DNA of 49,620 nucleotides from Microbacterium oleivorans. Its GTDB lineage: Bacteria; Actinomycetota; Actinomycetes; Actinomycetales; Microbacteriaceae. Of the stretch, positions 32,346-40,183 are shown in pieces. The position numbers and the translations under genes were made by a program. The DNA is taken from NCBI RefSeq assembly GCF_001644225.1, contig NZ_LSTV01000002.1:81547-131166 (forward strand), written 5' to 3'. The notes under the pieces are model-generated. The model was given only the letters and a program-made list of their open reading frames with translations. It did no database searches and was not told the DNA's origin. How positions within the stretch are numbered: the stretch's first letter is position 1; each line of letters begins with the position of its first letter.

Positions 32346-32924
32346 TTACTGCGGCTGCAGGCCCAGATCGTCGAGGTCGATCGCGGCGAGCCAGGTGAGA
32401 CCCGCCGCCTCGACGGCGGCCTGCGCACCCGTCTTGCGGTCGACGATCACGGCCACCGCGACGGGCTCGGCGCCCTCGCGGCGCAGCGCCTCGACGGCCT
32501 TGAGCGCCGACTGACCGGTGGTCGAGGTGTCCTCGACCACGACGACGCGCTTGCCCGCGACATCCGCTCCTTCGACCTGACGACCGCGGCCGTGGTCCTT
32601 GGGCTCCTTGCGGACGACGAACGCGTCGAGCGGCGCGTCGGTGCGCGCGGACTCGTGCATGACGGCGTTCGCGATGGGGTCGGCGCCGAGGGTCAGCCCG
32701 CCGACCGCGACGATGCCGTCGACGTCGCGGAGGAGGTCGAGCATGATGCGCCCGATGGCCGGCGCTGCGCGGTGGTCGAGCGTGAGCTTTCGCATGTCGA
32801 CGTAGTAGGTCGCCTTCTTGCCGCTCGACAGGGTGAAGTCGCCGTGGAACACGGCCTCCTCCTGGATGAGCGAGATGAGGCTCTGGCGGTCGGCTTCGAG
32901 TGCGGGCGTGGAGGCGACGGTCAC
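32346..32924 (-). CDS. pyrE: Orotate phosphoribosyltransferase
   Basis: 192 residues from GTG 32922-32924. The type I PRTase fold has the PRPP loop VVVVEDTSTTGQS and the orotate-specific KKATYYVDMRKLTLD near the start. It makes orotidine 5'-phosphate from orotate and PRPP in pyrimidine synthesis. The start is supported by GGAG immediately upstream and by TAGACT 7 bases before the GTG. Other in-frame starts reach into the xth gene on the opposite strand and are rejected. It is separate from other pyr genes, as is common in Actinobacteria. Confidence 0.92.
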   Translation of the reverse strand: MTVASTPALEADRQSLISLIQEEAVFHGDFTLSSGKKATYYVDMRKLTLDHRAAPAIGRIMLDLLRDVDGIVAVGGLTLGADPIANAVMHESARTDAPLDAFVVRKEPKDHGRGRQVEGADVAGKRVVVVEDTSTTGQSALKAVEALRREGAEPVAVAVIVDRKTGAQAAVEAAGLTWLAAIDLDDLGLQPQ

Positions 32925-32931
32925 GGCTCCG

Positions 32932-32937
32932 AGTCTA
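32932..32937 (-). promoter_or_regulatory. -10 box TAGACT, leaderless start at 32924
   Basis: Minus-strand box seven bases before the pyrE GTG. Confidence 0.5.
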
Positions 32938-32963
32938 CGACCGGCGGCGTCGGACGCCCGATC

Positions 32964-32969
32964 TAGGCT
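32964..32969 (+). promoter_or_regulatory. -10 box TAGGCT, leaderless start at 32977
   Basis: Seven bases before the ATG of the exonuclease III gene; divergent from the pyrE box 27 bases away. Confidence 0.55.
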
Positions 32970-32976
32970 GGGAACC

Positions 32977-33816
32977 ATGCGGCTTGCCACCTGGAACGTC
33001 AACTCCATTCGCGCGCGCGTCGTGCGCACCGTCGAGTTCGCCGTGCGCGAGAACATCGACGTGCTCGCGATGCAGGAGATCAAGTGCAAGCCCGAGCAGT
33101 TCCCCTACGAGGCGTTCGAAGAGGCGGGCTACCACGTCGAAGCGCACGGCCTGAACCAGTGGAACGGTGTCGCGATCGCGAGTCGTGAGCCGATCACCGA
33201 GGTCGAGTACGCTTTCCCCGACATGCCGGGGTTCCTGAAGGGCCACGAGGGTCCGGATGCCCCGCAGGAGGCCCGCGCGCTCGGCGCGACGATCGACGGC
33301 GTCAAGGTGTGGAGCCTCTACGTCCCCAACGGCCGCGGTCTCGACGACCCGCACTTCGCGTACAAACTGCACTGGCTCGAGGCGCTCCGCGCCTACACCC
33401 AGTCGACGCTCGCCGCGCAGCCCGATCTGCCGCTGGCGCTCGTCGGCGACTTCAACATCGCCCCGACCGATGCCGACAACGGCGACCCGACGGTCGTCGA
33501 GGGCGTGACGACGCACGTCTCCCCCGAGGAACGCGCCGCCTTTCAGTCCCTGCTCGACGCCGGCCTCACCGACACGGTCCGCCCGCTCGTCCCGACCGGC
33601 TACACCTACTGGGACTACAAGCAGCTGCGCTTCCCCCGCAACGAGGGCCTGCGCATCGACTTCATCCTCGGTTCGGCGGCCTTCGCCGACGGTGTCGTCG
33701 GGGCATCCATCCACCGCGACGAGCGCAAGGGCGAGATCCCCAGCGACCACGTCCCGGTGGTCGTCGACCTGGACCTCGACGGCGAGGACGACGACGACCG
33801 TCCGATGATCTTCTGA
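32977..33816 (+). CDS. xth: Exodeoxyribonuclease III (AP endonuclease)
   Basis: 279 residues. The ExoIII/APE family is clear: ATWNVNSIRAR at the start, QEIKCK (metal Glu), SLYVPNGRG, VGDFNIAP (catalytic Asp/Asn), RIDFILGS and the terminal SDHVPV histidine. It nicks DNA at abasic sites and removes 3' blocks in base-excision repair. The acidic end (DLDGEDDDDRP) is an addition to the core. ATG 32977 follows a TAGGCT box by 7 bases. Confidence 0.93.
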   Translation: MRLATWNVNSIRARVVRTVEFAVRENIDVLAMQEIKCKPEQFPYEAFEEAGYHVEAHGLNQWNGVAIASREPITEVEYAFPDMPGFLKGHEGPDAPQEARALGATIDGVKVWSLYVPNGRGLDDPHFAYKLHWLEALRAYTQSTLAAQPDLPLALVGDFNIAPTDADNGDPTVVEGVTTHVSPEERAAFQSLLDAGLTDTVRPLVPTGYTYWDYKQLRFPRNEGLRIDFILGSAAFADGVVGASIHRDERKGEIPSDHVPVVVDLDLDGEDDDDRPMIF

Positions 33817-33840
33817 CGCCGAAGGCTCTCCCCCGCAGGA

Positions 33841-33860
33841 CGGATGCCGCGCCGCATCCG
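33841..33860. terminator. Hairpin after xth
   Basis: CGGATGC and GCATCCG form a 7-base stem around a 6-base loop, 25 bases after the xth stop, without a thymine run. A possible terminator, also made from the GGATGCC-type word. Confidence 0.4.
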
Positions 33861-33866
33861 CCCCTC

Positions 33867-33872
33867 TAGCGT
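33867..33872 (+). promoter_or_regulatory. -10 box TAGCGT upstream of histidine kinase start 33880
   Basis: Seven bases before the ATG. GGAAGG lies between box and start, so either a leaderless or a very short-leader transcript is possible. Confidence 0.45.
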
Positions 33873-33879
33873 GGAAGGT

Positions 33880-35139
33880 ATGTCCGACTCGACGCTCCGC
33901 CGCGCCGTCACCCCCGCGGAACGGCGTCACGACGCCTGGCTCGCCGCCGGGATGCTGGTCGCCGGCCTGATCAGCACCGCCCTCGGCACGGTCTCGAACA
34001 TCTACGGCGGCAACGGCCCGGCTCTGCACTGGGGGCTGCTCTACGCCGCGGCGATCACGGTCCCCCTCGCCCTGCGACGCCGGTTCCCCGGCACGGTGCT
34101 GGTCGTCGTGTCTGCGGCCTTCTTCGTGGGCATGTCGGCGGGCATCCCCGAGGTGTACGTCGGCAACGTCTCGCTGTTCATCGCGATGTACACGGTGGGC
34201 GCCTGGGTCGCCGACCGGCGCCGTGCGGCGCTCGTGCGCATCCTGCTGATCGTCGCGATGTTCGTGTGGCTGCTCATCACGATGTTCCAGTCGGCGGCAT
34301 CCGACGACGGACTCTCGCAGCAGGGGCCGTTCTCGCCCTTCGCGGCGTTCGCGCTGATCCAGTTCCTCGTCAACGTGGCCTTCTTCGGCGGTGCCTACCT
34401 GTTCGGCGAGCGCGCCTACACGGGTGCCATGGAGCGCGCGGCGCTCGAGCAGCGCACCGCCGAGCTCGAACGCGAGCGCGAACGGACTGCGGCACAGGCC
34501 GTCGCCCTCGACCGCGTGCGCATCGCGCGCGAGCTGCACGACGTCGTCGCCCACCACGTCTCGGCGATGGGGGTGCAGGCGGGTGCCGCGCGGACGGTGT
34601 TCGAGCAGAACCCGGATGCCGCGCGCACCGCGCTCACCGGCATCGAGTCCTCTGCGCGCGAGGCGCTGACCGAACTGCGCCAGCTGCTCGAGACGCTGCG
34701 CACGCCCGACACCGACGCATCCGACACCGATGCGCTCGGCGGGTCGACGCTGCGCCTCGACGCCCTGCCGGCGCTCGTCGCCCACGCGAACGAGAACGGC
34801 CTGCCGACGACGCTGTCCGTCGTCGGCGACGCAGTGCCGACGTCCGACCTCGTGCAGGTGAACCTGTACCGGATCGCGCAGGAGGCGCTGACGAACGCCC
34901 GCCGTCACGGCGGCCCCGGCGCGACGGCCGACGTGCGCCTGCGCTACGCCGACGACGCCGTCGAACTCGAGGTCTCGAACACCGGACGCGCGCCGATCTC
35001 CGGACGCGCGGGCCTCGGCCTGGTCGGGATGCGCGAGCGCGCCGTTTCCTCCGGAGGAACGCTCGAGGCGCGCGCCCGCGACCGGGGCGGCTTCCTCGTG
35101 CGGGCGCGCATGCCGCTGACGCAGGCGGTGCCGGCATGA
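33880..35139 (+). CDS. Sensor histidine kinase (HisKA_3/NarL-type partner)
   Basis: 419 residues. Several hydrophobic segments in the first 190 residues form the sensor; a coiled stretch follows (ALEQRTAELERERERT), then the HisKA_3 phospho-acceptor RIARELHDVVAHHVSAMG and a HATPase domain (NLYRIAQEALTNARRHG, then GRAGLGLVGMRERA). The signal is not evident: there is no extracellular loop long enough for a binding domain, so it probably senses the membrane. Its stop overlaps the response-regulator ATG. A possible output is the ABC exporter downstream, though an FMN reductase gene intervenes. Confidence 0.92.
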   Translation: MSDSTLRRAVTPAERRHDAWLAAGMLVAGLISTALGTVSNIYGGNGPALHWGLLYAAAITVPLALRRRFPGTVLVVVSAAFFVGMSAGIPEVYVGNVSLFIAMYTVGAWVADRRRAALVRILLIVAMFVWLLITMFQSAASDDGLSQQGPFSPFAAFALIQFLVNVAFFGGAYLFGERAYTGAMERAALEQRTAELERERERTAAQAVALDRVRIARELHDVVAHHVSAMGVQAGAARTVFEQNPDAARTALTGIESSAREALTELRQLLETLRTPDTDASDTDALGGSTLRLDALPALVAHANENGLPTTLSVVGDAVPTSDLVQVNLYRIAQEALTNARRHGGPGATADVRLRYADDAVELEVSNTGRAPISGRAGLGLVGMRERAVSSGGTLEARARDRGGFLVRARMPLTQAVPA

Positions 35140-35807
35140 TCCGCGTGCTGCTGGTCGACGACCACGCCGTCATGCGCACCGGGTTCCGCATGATCCTCGA
35201 GGCCGCGGGCGACATCGAGGTCGTCGGCGAGGCGGGCGACGGCCGCGCCGCCGTCGCGGCCGCGCGCGAGCTGCGCCCCGACGTGATCTGCATGGACGTG
35301 CAGATGCCCGACATGGACGGCCTCGAGGCGACGCGGCGGATCGTGGCGGATGCCGAGGTCGCGGCATCCGTCGTCATCGTGACGACCTTCGACCGCGACG
35401 ACTACCTGTTCCAGGCGCTGTCGGCGGGGGCGAGCGGGTTCCTGCTCAAGAACGCCGGCCCCGAGGAGCTCACGAACGCCGTGCGCGTCGCGCACTCGGG
35501 TGATGCGCTGCTCGCGCCGTCGGTCACGCGCCGGGTGATCGAGCGGTTCGCGCAGGCGGAGTCGGCACCGGCGGCATCCCTCCCCCGGACGACGGATGCC
35601 GCGCCCACCCTGCCGGTGGAGCTCACCGAACGCGAGGCCGAGGTGCTGCGCCTGCTCGCGCGTGCGATGAGCAACGGCGAGATCGCCCAGGAGCTCTACA
35701 TCGGCGAGGCGACGGTCAAGACGCACGTGTCGAACGTGCTGCAGAAGCTCGGCGCCCGCGACCGCGTCGCCGCGGTGGTCTGGGCCTACCGGCACGGCCT
35801 GGCCTGA
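35136..35807 (+). CDS. NarL/FixJ-family response regulator
   Basis: 223 residues. The receiver domain has the acidic pair VDDH at 8-11, phospho-acceptor Asp in ICMDVQMPDMDG (about 56), TTFD and the LKNAGPEEL lysine. After a flexible linker, the LuxR-type helix-turn-helix reads LTEREAEVLRLLARAMSNGE followed by EATVKTHVSNVLQKLG. Coupled (ATGA) to the kinase. It is followed by a strong bidirectional terminator. Confidence 0.93.
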   Translation: MIRVLLVDDHAVMRTGFRMILEAAGDIEVVGEAGDGRAAVAAARELRPDVICMDVQMPDMDGLEATRRIVADAEVAASVVIVTTFDRDDYLFQALSAGASGFLLKNAGPEELTNAVRVAHSGDALLAPSVTRRVIERFAQAESAPAASLPRTTDAAPTLPVELTEREAEVLRLLARAMSNGEIAQELYIGEATVKTHVSNVLQKLGARDRVAAVVWAYRHGLA

Positions 35808-35821
35808 CCCGCCCCGCACGC

Positions 35822-35857
35822 GGAACGGCCCCGCCCGAGTCGGGGCGGGGCCGTTCC
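35822..35857. terminator. Bidirectional hairpin terminator
   Basis: A 15-base perfect stem (GGAACGGCCCCGCCC and complement) with a 6-base loop, between the response regulator (plus) and the FMN reductase (minus). Confidence 0.85.
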
Positions 35858-35871
35858 AGCCGTGACGCGGG

Positions 35872-36441
35872 TCAGACGCCCGCGGGGACCTCGGCGTAGC
35901 GGTCGATCAGGTCGCCGAACGCCTCGAGGTAGCCGGTCAGGAAGCCGGCGGTCTCGTCGTTGGTGACCTCGCCGTCCTCGCCGAACAGGCCGGGCGTGCT
36001 CTGCACGTAGCCTTCGGGCTGGCCGAGCGTGGGGGCGTTGAAGTGGCTGAGGATCGCCTTCAGGTGCTGCTGCGCGGCGGCGGTGCCGATGCCGCTGCCC
36101 GAGGTGCCGATGACGGCGGTGGGCTTGAGGTTGAACGCGTTCTGGCCGTAGGGGCGGGCGGCCCAGTCGAGCGCGTTCTTCAGCACGCCCGGGATCGAGC
36201 GGCTGTACTCGGGGGTCACGATGATGACGCCATTGACGTCCGCGATCGCCTGCTTGAAGTCGACGGCGACCTGCGGGAAGTCCGCGTCGTGGTCGACCGA
36301 GTAGAACGGCAGGTCCTTGATCGGGATCTCGACCAACGTGGTGCCCTCGGGGGCGAGGCGCTCGAGCGCCTTGGCGAGGCGGCGGTTGATCGACGTCGAC
36401 GAGATGCTGCCGACGATGTAGCCGATGGTGCGGTTCGTCAT
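35872..36441 (-). CDS. NAD(P)H-dependent FMN reductase (flavodoxin-fold quinone/azo reductase type)
   Basis: 189 residues. The flavin phosphate loop GSISSTSINRRLAKAL is at the start, followed by VTPEYSRSIPGVLKNALDW, the family's PEY(S/N) signature, and GTSGSGIGTAAA. It reduces free FMN or quinones with NAD(P)H, often as an oxidative-stress defence. The start is fixed by GGAGGACCC right before ATG 36441. It stands alone, divergent from the ABC exporter; the 213-base gap between them holds no gene. Confidence 0.88.
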   Translation of the reverse strand: MTNRTIGYIVGSISSTSINRRLAKALERLAPEGTTLVEIPIKDLPFYSVDHDADFPQVAVDFKQAIADVNGVIIVTPEYSRSIPGVLKNALDWAARPYGQNAFNLKPTAVIGTSGSGIGTAAAQQHLKAILSHFNAPTLGQPEGYVQSTPGLFGEDGEVTNDETAGFLTGYLEAFGDLIDRYAEVPAGV

Positions 36442-36654
36442 GGGTCCTCCAAAAGAGTCGAAACGGATGCCGTTCGGCACCGTGGAGTCCAACGGGAGCC
36501 CCGGCATCCCTATTCCTGTGAATGCAATAAGACGTCACGCTCCCCCTCGCGGCGGGGATCCCGGATCACCCGCCGGGGGGAGGCCCCCGGCATCCGATCT
36601 TCCTAACGTGGGACACGTGCCACCGCCGGTGGCCCAGGATCACAGGAGGAACGG

Positions 36655-37539
36655 ATGCTGCAGCTACGCGGGATCACCAAGAGCTACGGCTCGCGGCGGG
36701 TGCTCGACGACGTCGCGTTCGATGTCGCCCCCGGCCGCCTGACCGGGTTCGTCGGCGGCAACGGCGCCGGCAAGACCACCACGATGCGGATCATGCTCGG
36801 CGTGCTGGGCCGCGACAGCGGCGAGGTCACACTGAACGGCGCGCCCGTCACGACCGCCGACCGCCGCCGCTTCGGGTACATGCCCGAGGAGCGCGGCCTG
36901 TACCCGAAGATGAAGGTGCTCGAGCACATCGTCTACCTCGCCCGCCTGCACGGGTTCTCGAAGGCGGATGCCACGACCCGCGCGACGGCGCTCCTGCAGG
37001 AGCTCGGGCTCGGGGAGCGCCTGGACGACAACGTCGAGACGCTCTCGCTCGGCAACCAGCAGCGCGCCCAGATCGCGGCGGCGCTCGTGCACGACCCCGA
37101 GGTGCTCATCCTCGACGAGCCGTTCTCGGGCCTCGACCCGCTCGCGGTCGACGTCGTCGCCGAGGTGCTGCAGACCCGCGCCGCGCAGGGCGTCTCGGTG
37201 CTCTTCTCGTCGCACCAGCTCGACGTCGTCGAGCGCCTGTGCGACGACCTCGTCATCATCGCCGGCGGCACCATCCGCGCGGCCGGCACCCGCGACGGCC
37301 TGCGCGCCGAGCACGCCTCGCGGCGCTTCGAGCTCGTCTCGGCCACCGACGCCGGCTGGCTGCGTGACGAGCCGGGCGTCGAGGTCGTCGACTTCGACGG
37401 CGGATACGCGGTGTTCGAGGCCGACTCGGACGAGACCGTCCAGCGCGTCCTGCAGCGCGCCGTCACCCACGGCGCCGTGACGAGCTTCGCCCCCCGCCAC
37501 CCCACCCTCGCCCAGATTTTCACGGAGGTCATCCAGTGA
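36655..37539 (+). CDS. ABC transporter ATP-binding protein (Nat/ABC-2 exporter type)
   Basis: 294 residues. Walker A GGNGAGKTT (about 35-43), Q-loop region GYMPEERGLYP, signature LSLGNQQRAQIA, Walker B VLILDEPFSGLDP and switch His in SSHQLD. The C-terminal 70 residues are an accessory domain found in Na+ or antibiotic ABC-2 exporters (NatA-like). A strong AGGAGG ribosome site precedes the ATG. Coupled to the permease by GTGA overlap. Substrate unknown. Confidence 0.92.
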   Translation: MLQLRGITKSYGSRRVLDDVAFDVAPGRLTGFVGGNGAGKTTTMRIMLGVLGRDSGEVTLNGAPVTTADRRRFGYMPEERGLYPKMKVLEHIVYLARLHGFSKADATTRATALLQELGLGERLDDNVETLSLGNQQRAQIAAALVHDPEVLILDEPFSGLDPLAVDVVAEVLQTRAAQGVSVLFSSHQLDVVERLCDDLVIIAGGTIRAAGTRDGLRAEHASRRFELVSATDAGWLRDEPGVEVVDFDGGYAVFEADSDETVQRVLQRAVTHGAVTSFAPRHPTLAQIFTEVIQ

Positions 37540-38621
37540 ACACGTCACCGTCCTTCGGCCAGAGCGTCTGGCTCGTCACCGAGCGCGAGATCGGCTCGAA
37601 GCTACGCTCGAAGTCGTTCATCATCTCGACCGTCGTCATGTTCGTGATCGTGCTGGCTGCGGTCCTCTGGGCCGGCTTCACGGCGCAGAGCGACAACCGC
37701 ACGCCGATCGCGGTCACCTCCGAGACCGCCTCGGTCCTCTCCGACCCCGACGCCTTCGACGTGACGGATGCCGCGACCGCCGACGAGGCACGCGAACTCG
37801 TCCGCGACGGCGAGGTCGACGCCGCCGTCATCCCGGGCGGCGCCGAGCCCCTCGGCTACACCGTCGTGTTCGACGAGCAGGTCTCCACCGGCCTGCTGCA
37901 GCAGCTGAGCATCGCGCCCGAGGTCGAGATCCTCGAACCCGCGAGCACCGACGGCTTCCTGCGCTACATCATCGCGATCGCGTTCGGCGGCGTCTTCTTC
38001 GCCGCGGCGCTCACCTTCGGCACGACCATCGCGACGAGCGTCGTCGAGGAGAAGCAGACCCGCGTGGTCGAGCTGCTCATCTCGGCGATCCCGACCCGCG
38101 CCCTCCTGGCCGGCAAGGTGCTCGGCAACACGGTGCTCGCGATGGGGCAGATCGTCGGCATCGCCGCGGTCGCGATCATCGGCCTGACGGTGACCGGTCA
38201 GGACTTCCTCATCGCGGGTCTCGGCGGTCCGATCGCGTGGTTCGCGGTGTTCTTCCTCTTCGGGTTCGTCCTGCTGGCCGCGCTGTTCGCCGCGGCGGGT
38301 GCGATGGTCTCGCGACAGGAGGACATCGGACCGACGATCACGCCGCTCACCTACATCGTGATGGCGCCGTACTTCCTCGTCATCTTCTTCAACGACAACC
38401 CCGTCGTGCTGACGATCATGTCGTACGTGCCGTTCTCGGCCCCGGTGGGGATGCCGGTGCGCATCTTCGTCGGCGAGGCGCAGTGGTGGGAGCCCCTGCT
38501 CGCGCTGGCCGTCATGCTCGCCGCGTGCATCGGGGCGATCCTCCTCGGCGCGAAGATCTACGAGAACTCGCTCCTGCGCATGGGGGCGCGCGTCAAGCTG
38601 CGCGAGGCCCTGTCGCGCTGA
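37536..38621 (+). CDS. ABC-2 type permease (NatB-like)
   Basis: 361 residues, GTG start overlapping the ATPase stop. One N-terminal transmembrane helix (SFIISTVVMFVIVLAAVLW), a large extracytoplasmic domain of about 110 residues, then five further helices. EEKQTRVVELLISAIPTRALLAGKVLG is the hallmark of the NatB/YhgE-like ABC-2 subgroup. It forms an exporter with the preceding ATPase, for ions, lipids or toxic peptides. A hairpin terminator follows. Confidence 0.9.
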   Translation: MNTSPSFGQSVWLVTEREIGSKLRSKSFIISTVVMFVIVLAAVLWAGFTAQSDNRTPIAVTSETASVLSDPDAFDVTDAATADEARELVRDGEVDAAVIPGGAEPLGYTVVFDEQVSTGLLQQLSIAPEVEILEPASTDGFLRYIIAIAFGGVFFAAALTFGTTIATSVVEEKQTRVVELLISAIPTRALLAGKVLGNTVLAMGQIVGIAAVAIIGLTVTGQDFLIAGLGGPIAWFAVFFLFGFVLLAALFAAAGAMVSRQEDIGPTITPLTYIVMAPYFLVIFFNDNPVVLTIMSYVPFSAPVGMPVRIFVGEAQWWEPLLALAVMLAACIGAILLGAKIYENSLLRMGARVKLREALSR

Positions 38622-38642
38622 TCCTGCCGCACCGCGGCATCC

Positions 38643-38683
38643 GCTGAACCGCTCCGTCCGCACCCGCGGCGGGGCGGTTCAGC
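38643..38683. terminator. Bidirectional hairpin terminator
   Basis: GCTGAACCGC (38643-38652) pairs perfectly with GCGGTTCAGC (38674-38683), extended by four further pairs including one G-T. It lies between the ABC permease and the convergent kinase and includes the kinase stop codon. Confidence 0.75.
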
Positions 38684-40100
38684 CGCGTCCGGGGCCGCCC
38701 TTGCCGGGCTTGTCCTTGCCGGGTTTGTCGGGCTTGTCCTGCTTGTCGGGCTTGCCGCCGCCCTTGTCGTCGGCGGGGGTGTCGTCGGCAGGGGCGTCAT
38801 CGGTGCCCGAGTCGTCGACCGTCGAGACCGTGGGCGTCGGGGTGGCGGTCGGCGTCACCTCCGCCGTCCGGGCGGGCGTCGGCTCGGTCTGCGCGGGGTC
38901 GGTCGTCCAGGACTGCTGTCCGCCGAAGAGCGACGCCGCCCAGATGCTGGCCCCGGCGAGCAGGGCGACGACCGCGACGGCGAGCCCGATGACGAGCGGA
39001 CGGCGGGAACGACGACGCGGCTCCTCCTCGCTGGATGCCGGAGCCGGCGCCGACCCGAAGGCCACCGTCGCCGCCGTCGGGTAGCGGCGCGTCGGGGCAT
39101 CGCCCGCCGTGCGGGTGGCCGCCGGCTCGAGCACGGTCGGGGCGTCGTCGTCGCGAGGCTCCGCCTGCGTCGCCGGCGCGTCGGCGGGGGTCGTCGCCGC
39201 GATCGGGATGCCGGCGGCCACCGCCGCGCGCACCGGCGGCAGCGGGGGCGCACCGTCGACCGGCGCGGTGCGCAGCCGCTCGGCAGCCTCGACGACCGTG
39301 AGCGCGGTCGGACGCTCCTCGGGGCGGGTGGCGGTCATGCGCGACAGCAGCGACGTCCAGGCGGGGCCGAGCGCGTCGGGGATCGTCGGCGGCGTGGTGA
39401 GGCGGGCCAGGGCGGCGCCGACCCCGTCGGTGTGCGGGTACGCGCGCTCGCCGGTGAGGGCTTCGAGCAGCACCAGGCCGAGCGCGTACACGTCGGCGGG
39501 CGGAGCCGCGTCGCCGCCCTGCACCTGCTCGGGGGCGAGATAGGCGGCCGTCCCGATGATCGTGCCGGGCGTCGTCAGCCGGGCGCTGTCGAGGAGCAGG
39601 GCGATGCCGAAGTCGGTGAGCTTCGCGCGGGGCCGCCCGCCCGGCAGGTGCGGCGGGGCGAGCAGCACGTTCGACGGCTTCATGTCGCGGTGCACGACCC
39701 CCGACGCGTGCACGACGTGGAGGGCTTCGCCGAGCTCCGCGGCGAGCGCGGCGACCTCGGCCGGGGGCAGCGGCCCCTCGGCGATCCGGGAGCTGAGGGT
39801 CGGCCCGTCGACGAACTCCATCACGAGGTATTCGGGCGATCCGGTCAGGTGCGCGTCGAAGAGGGTCACGAGCGACGGGTGGTTGAGCGAGGCGAGGAGG
39901 GTCACCTCGCTCCGGGCGCGCTCGGGCGCTCCGGCGACCCCCTCGACGCCGGGGCGCAGCACCTTGACGGCGACCGTCCGCCCGAGCGCGGTGTCGTCCG
40001 CGCGGAAGACCCGCGCCATGCCGCCCTGACCGACCTGCGCGATCAGCCGGTAACGATCCGCCAGAGTGTCGCCGACGAGCGGCTCGGGTACGTCCGTCAT
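38679..40100 (-). CDS. Membrane-anchored Ser/Thr protein kinase (PknB-like, no PASTA domains)
   Basis: 473 residues. The kinase domain occupies about 1-275: glycine loop GQGGMARVF, VAVKVL lysine, HRDMKPSNV catalytic loop, DFGIALL, and APEQVQGG. A proline/alanine linker leads to one transmembrane helix (PLVIGLAVAVVALLAGASIWAA) and a short extracellular tail. That tail is Thr/Pro-rich and ends in repeated DKPGK-like units (GGGKPDKQDKPDKPGKDKPG) in place of the PASTA modules that bind peptidoglycan. A strong GGAGGAGACG ribosome site precedes the ATG. Signal and targets unknown. Confidence 0.9.
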   Translation of the reverse strand: MTDVPEPLVGDTLADRYRLIAQVGQGGMARVFRADDTALGRTVAVKVLRPGVEGVAGAPERARSEVTLLASLNHPSLVTLFDAHLTGSPEYLVMEFVDGPTLSSRIAEGPLPPAEVAALAAELGEALHVVHASGVVHRDMKPSNVLLAPPHLPGGRPRAKLTDFGIALLLDSARLTTPGTIIGTAAYLAPEQVQGGDAAPPADVYALGLVLLEALTGERAYPHTDGVGAALARLTTPPTIPDALGPAWTSLLSRMTATRPEERPTALTVVEAAERLRTAPVDGAPPLPPVRAAVAAGIPIAATTPADAPATQAEPRDDDAPTVLEPAATRTAGDAPTRRYPTAATVAFGSAPAPASSEEEPRRRSRRPLVIGLAVAVVALLAGASIWAASLFGGQQSWTTDPAQTEPTPARTAEVTPTATPTPTVSTVDDSGTDDAPADDTPADDKGGGKPDKQDKPDKPGKDKPGKGGPGRG

Positions 40101-40183
40101 CGTCTCCTCCTCCGCCCGGGTCAGCGGTCCCGTCTACGACGCTACCCCCGGCATCCGCTCACTGCAGGCTCTTGACGGAGCGG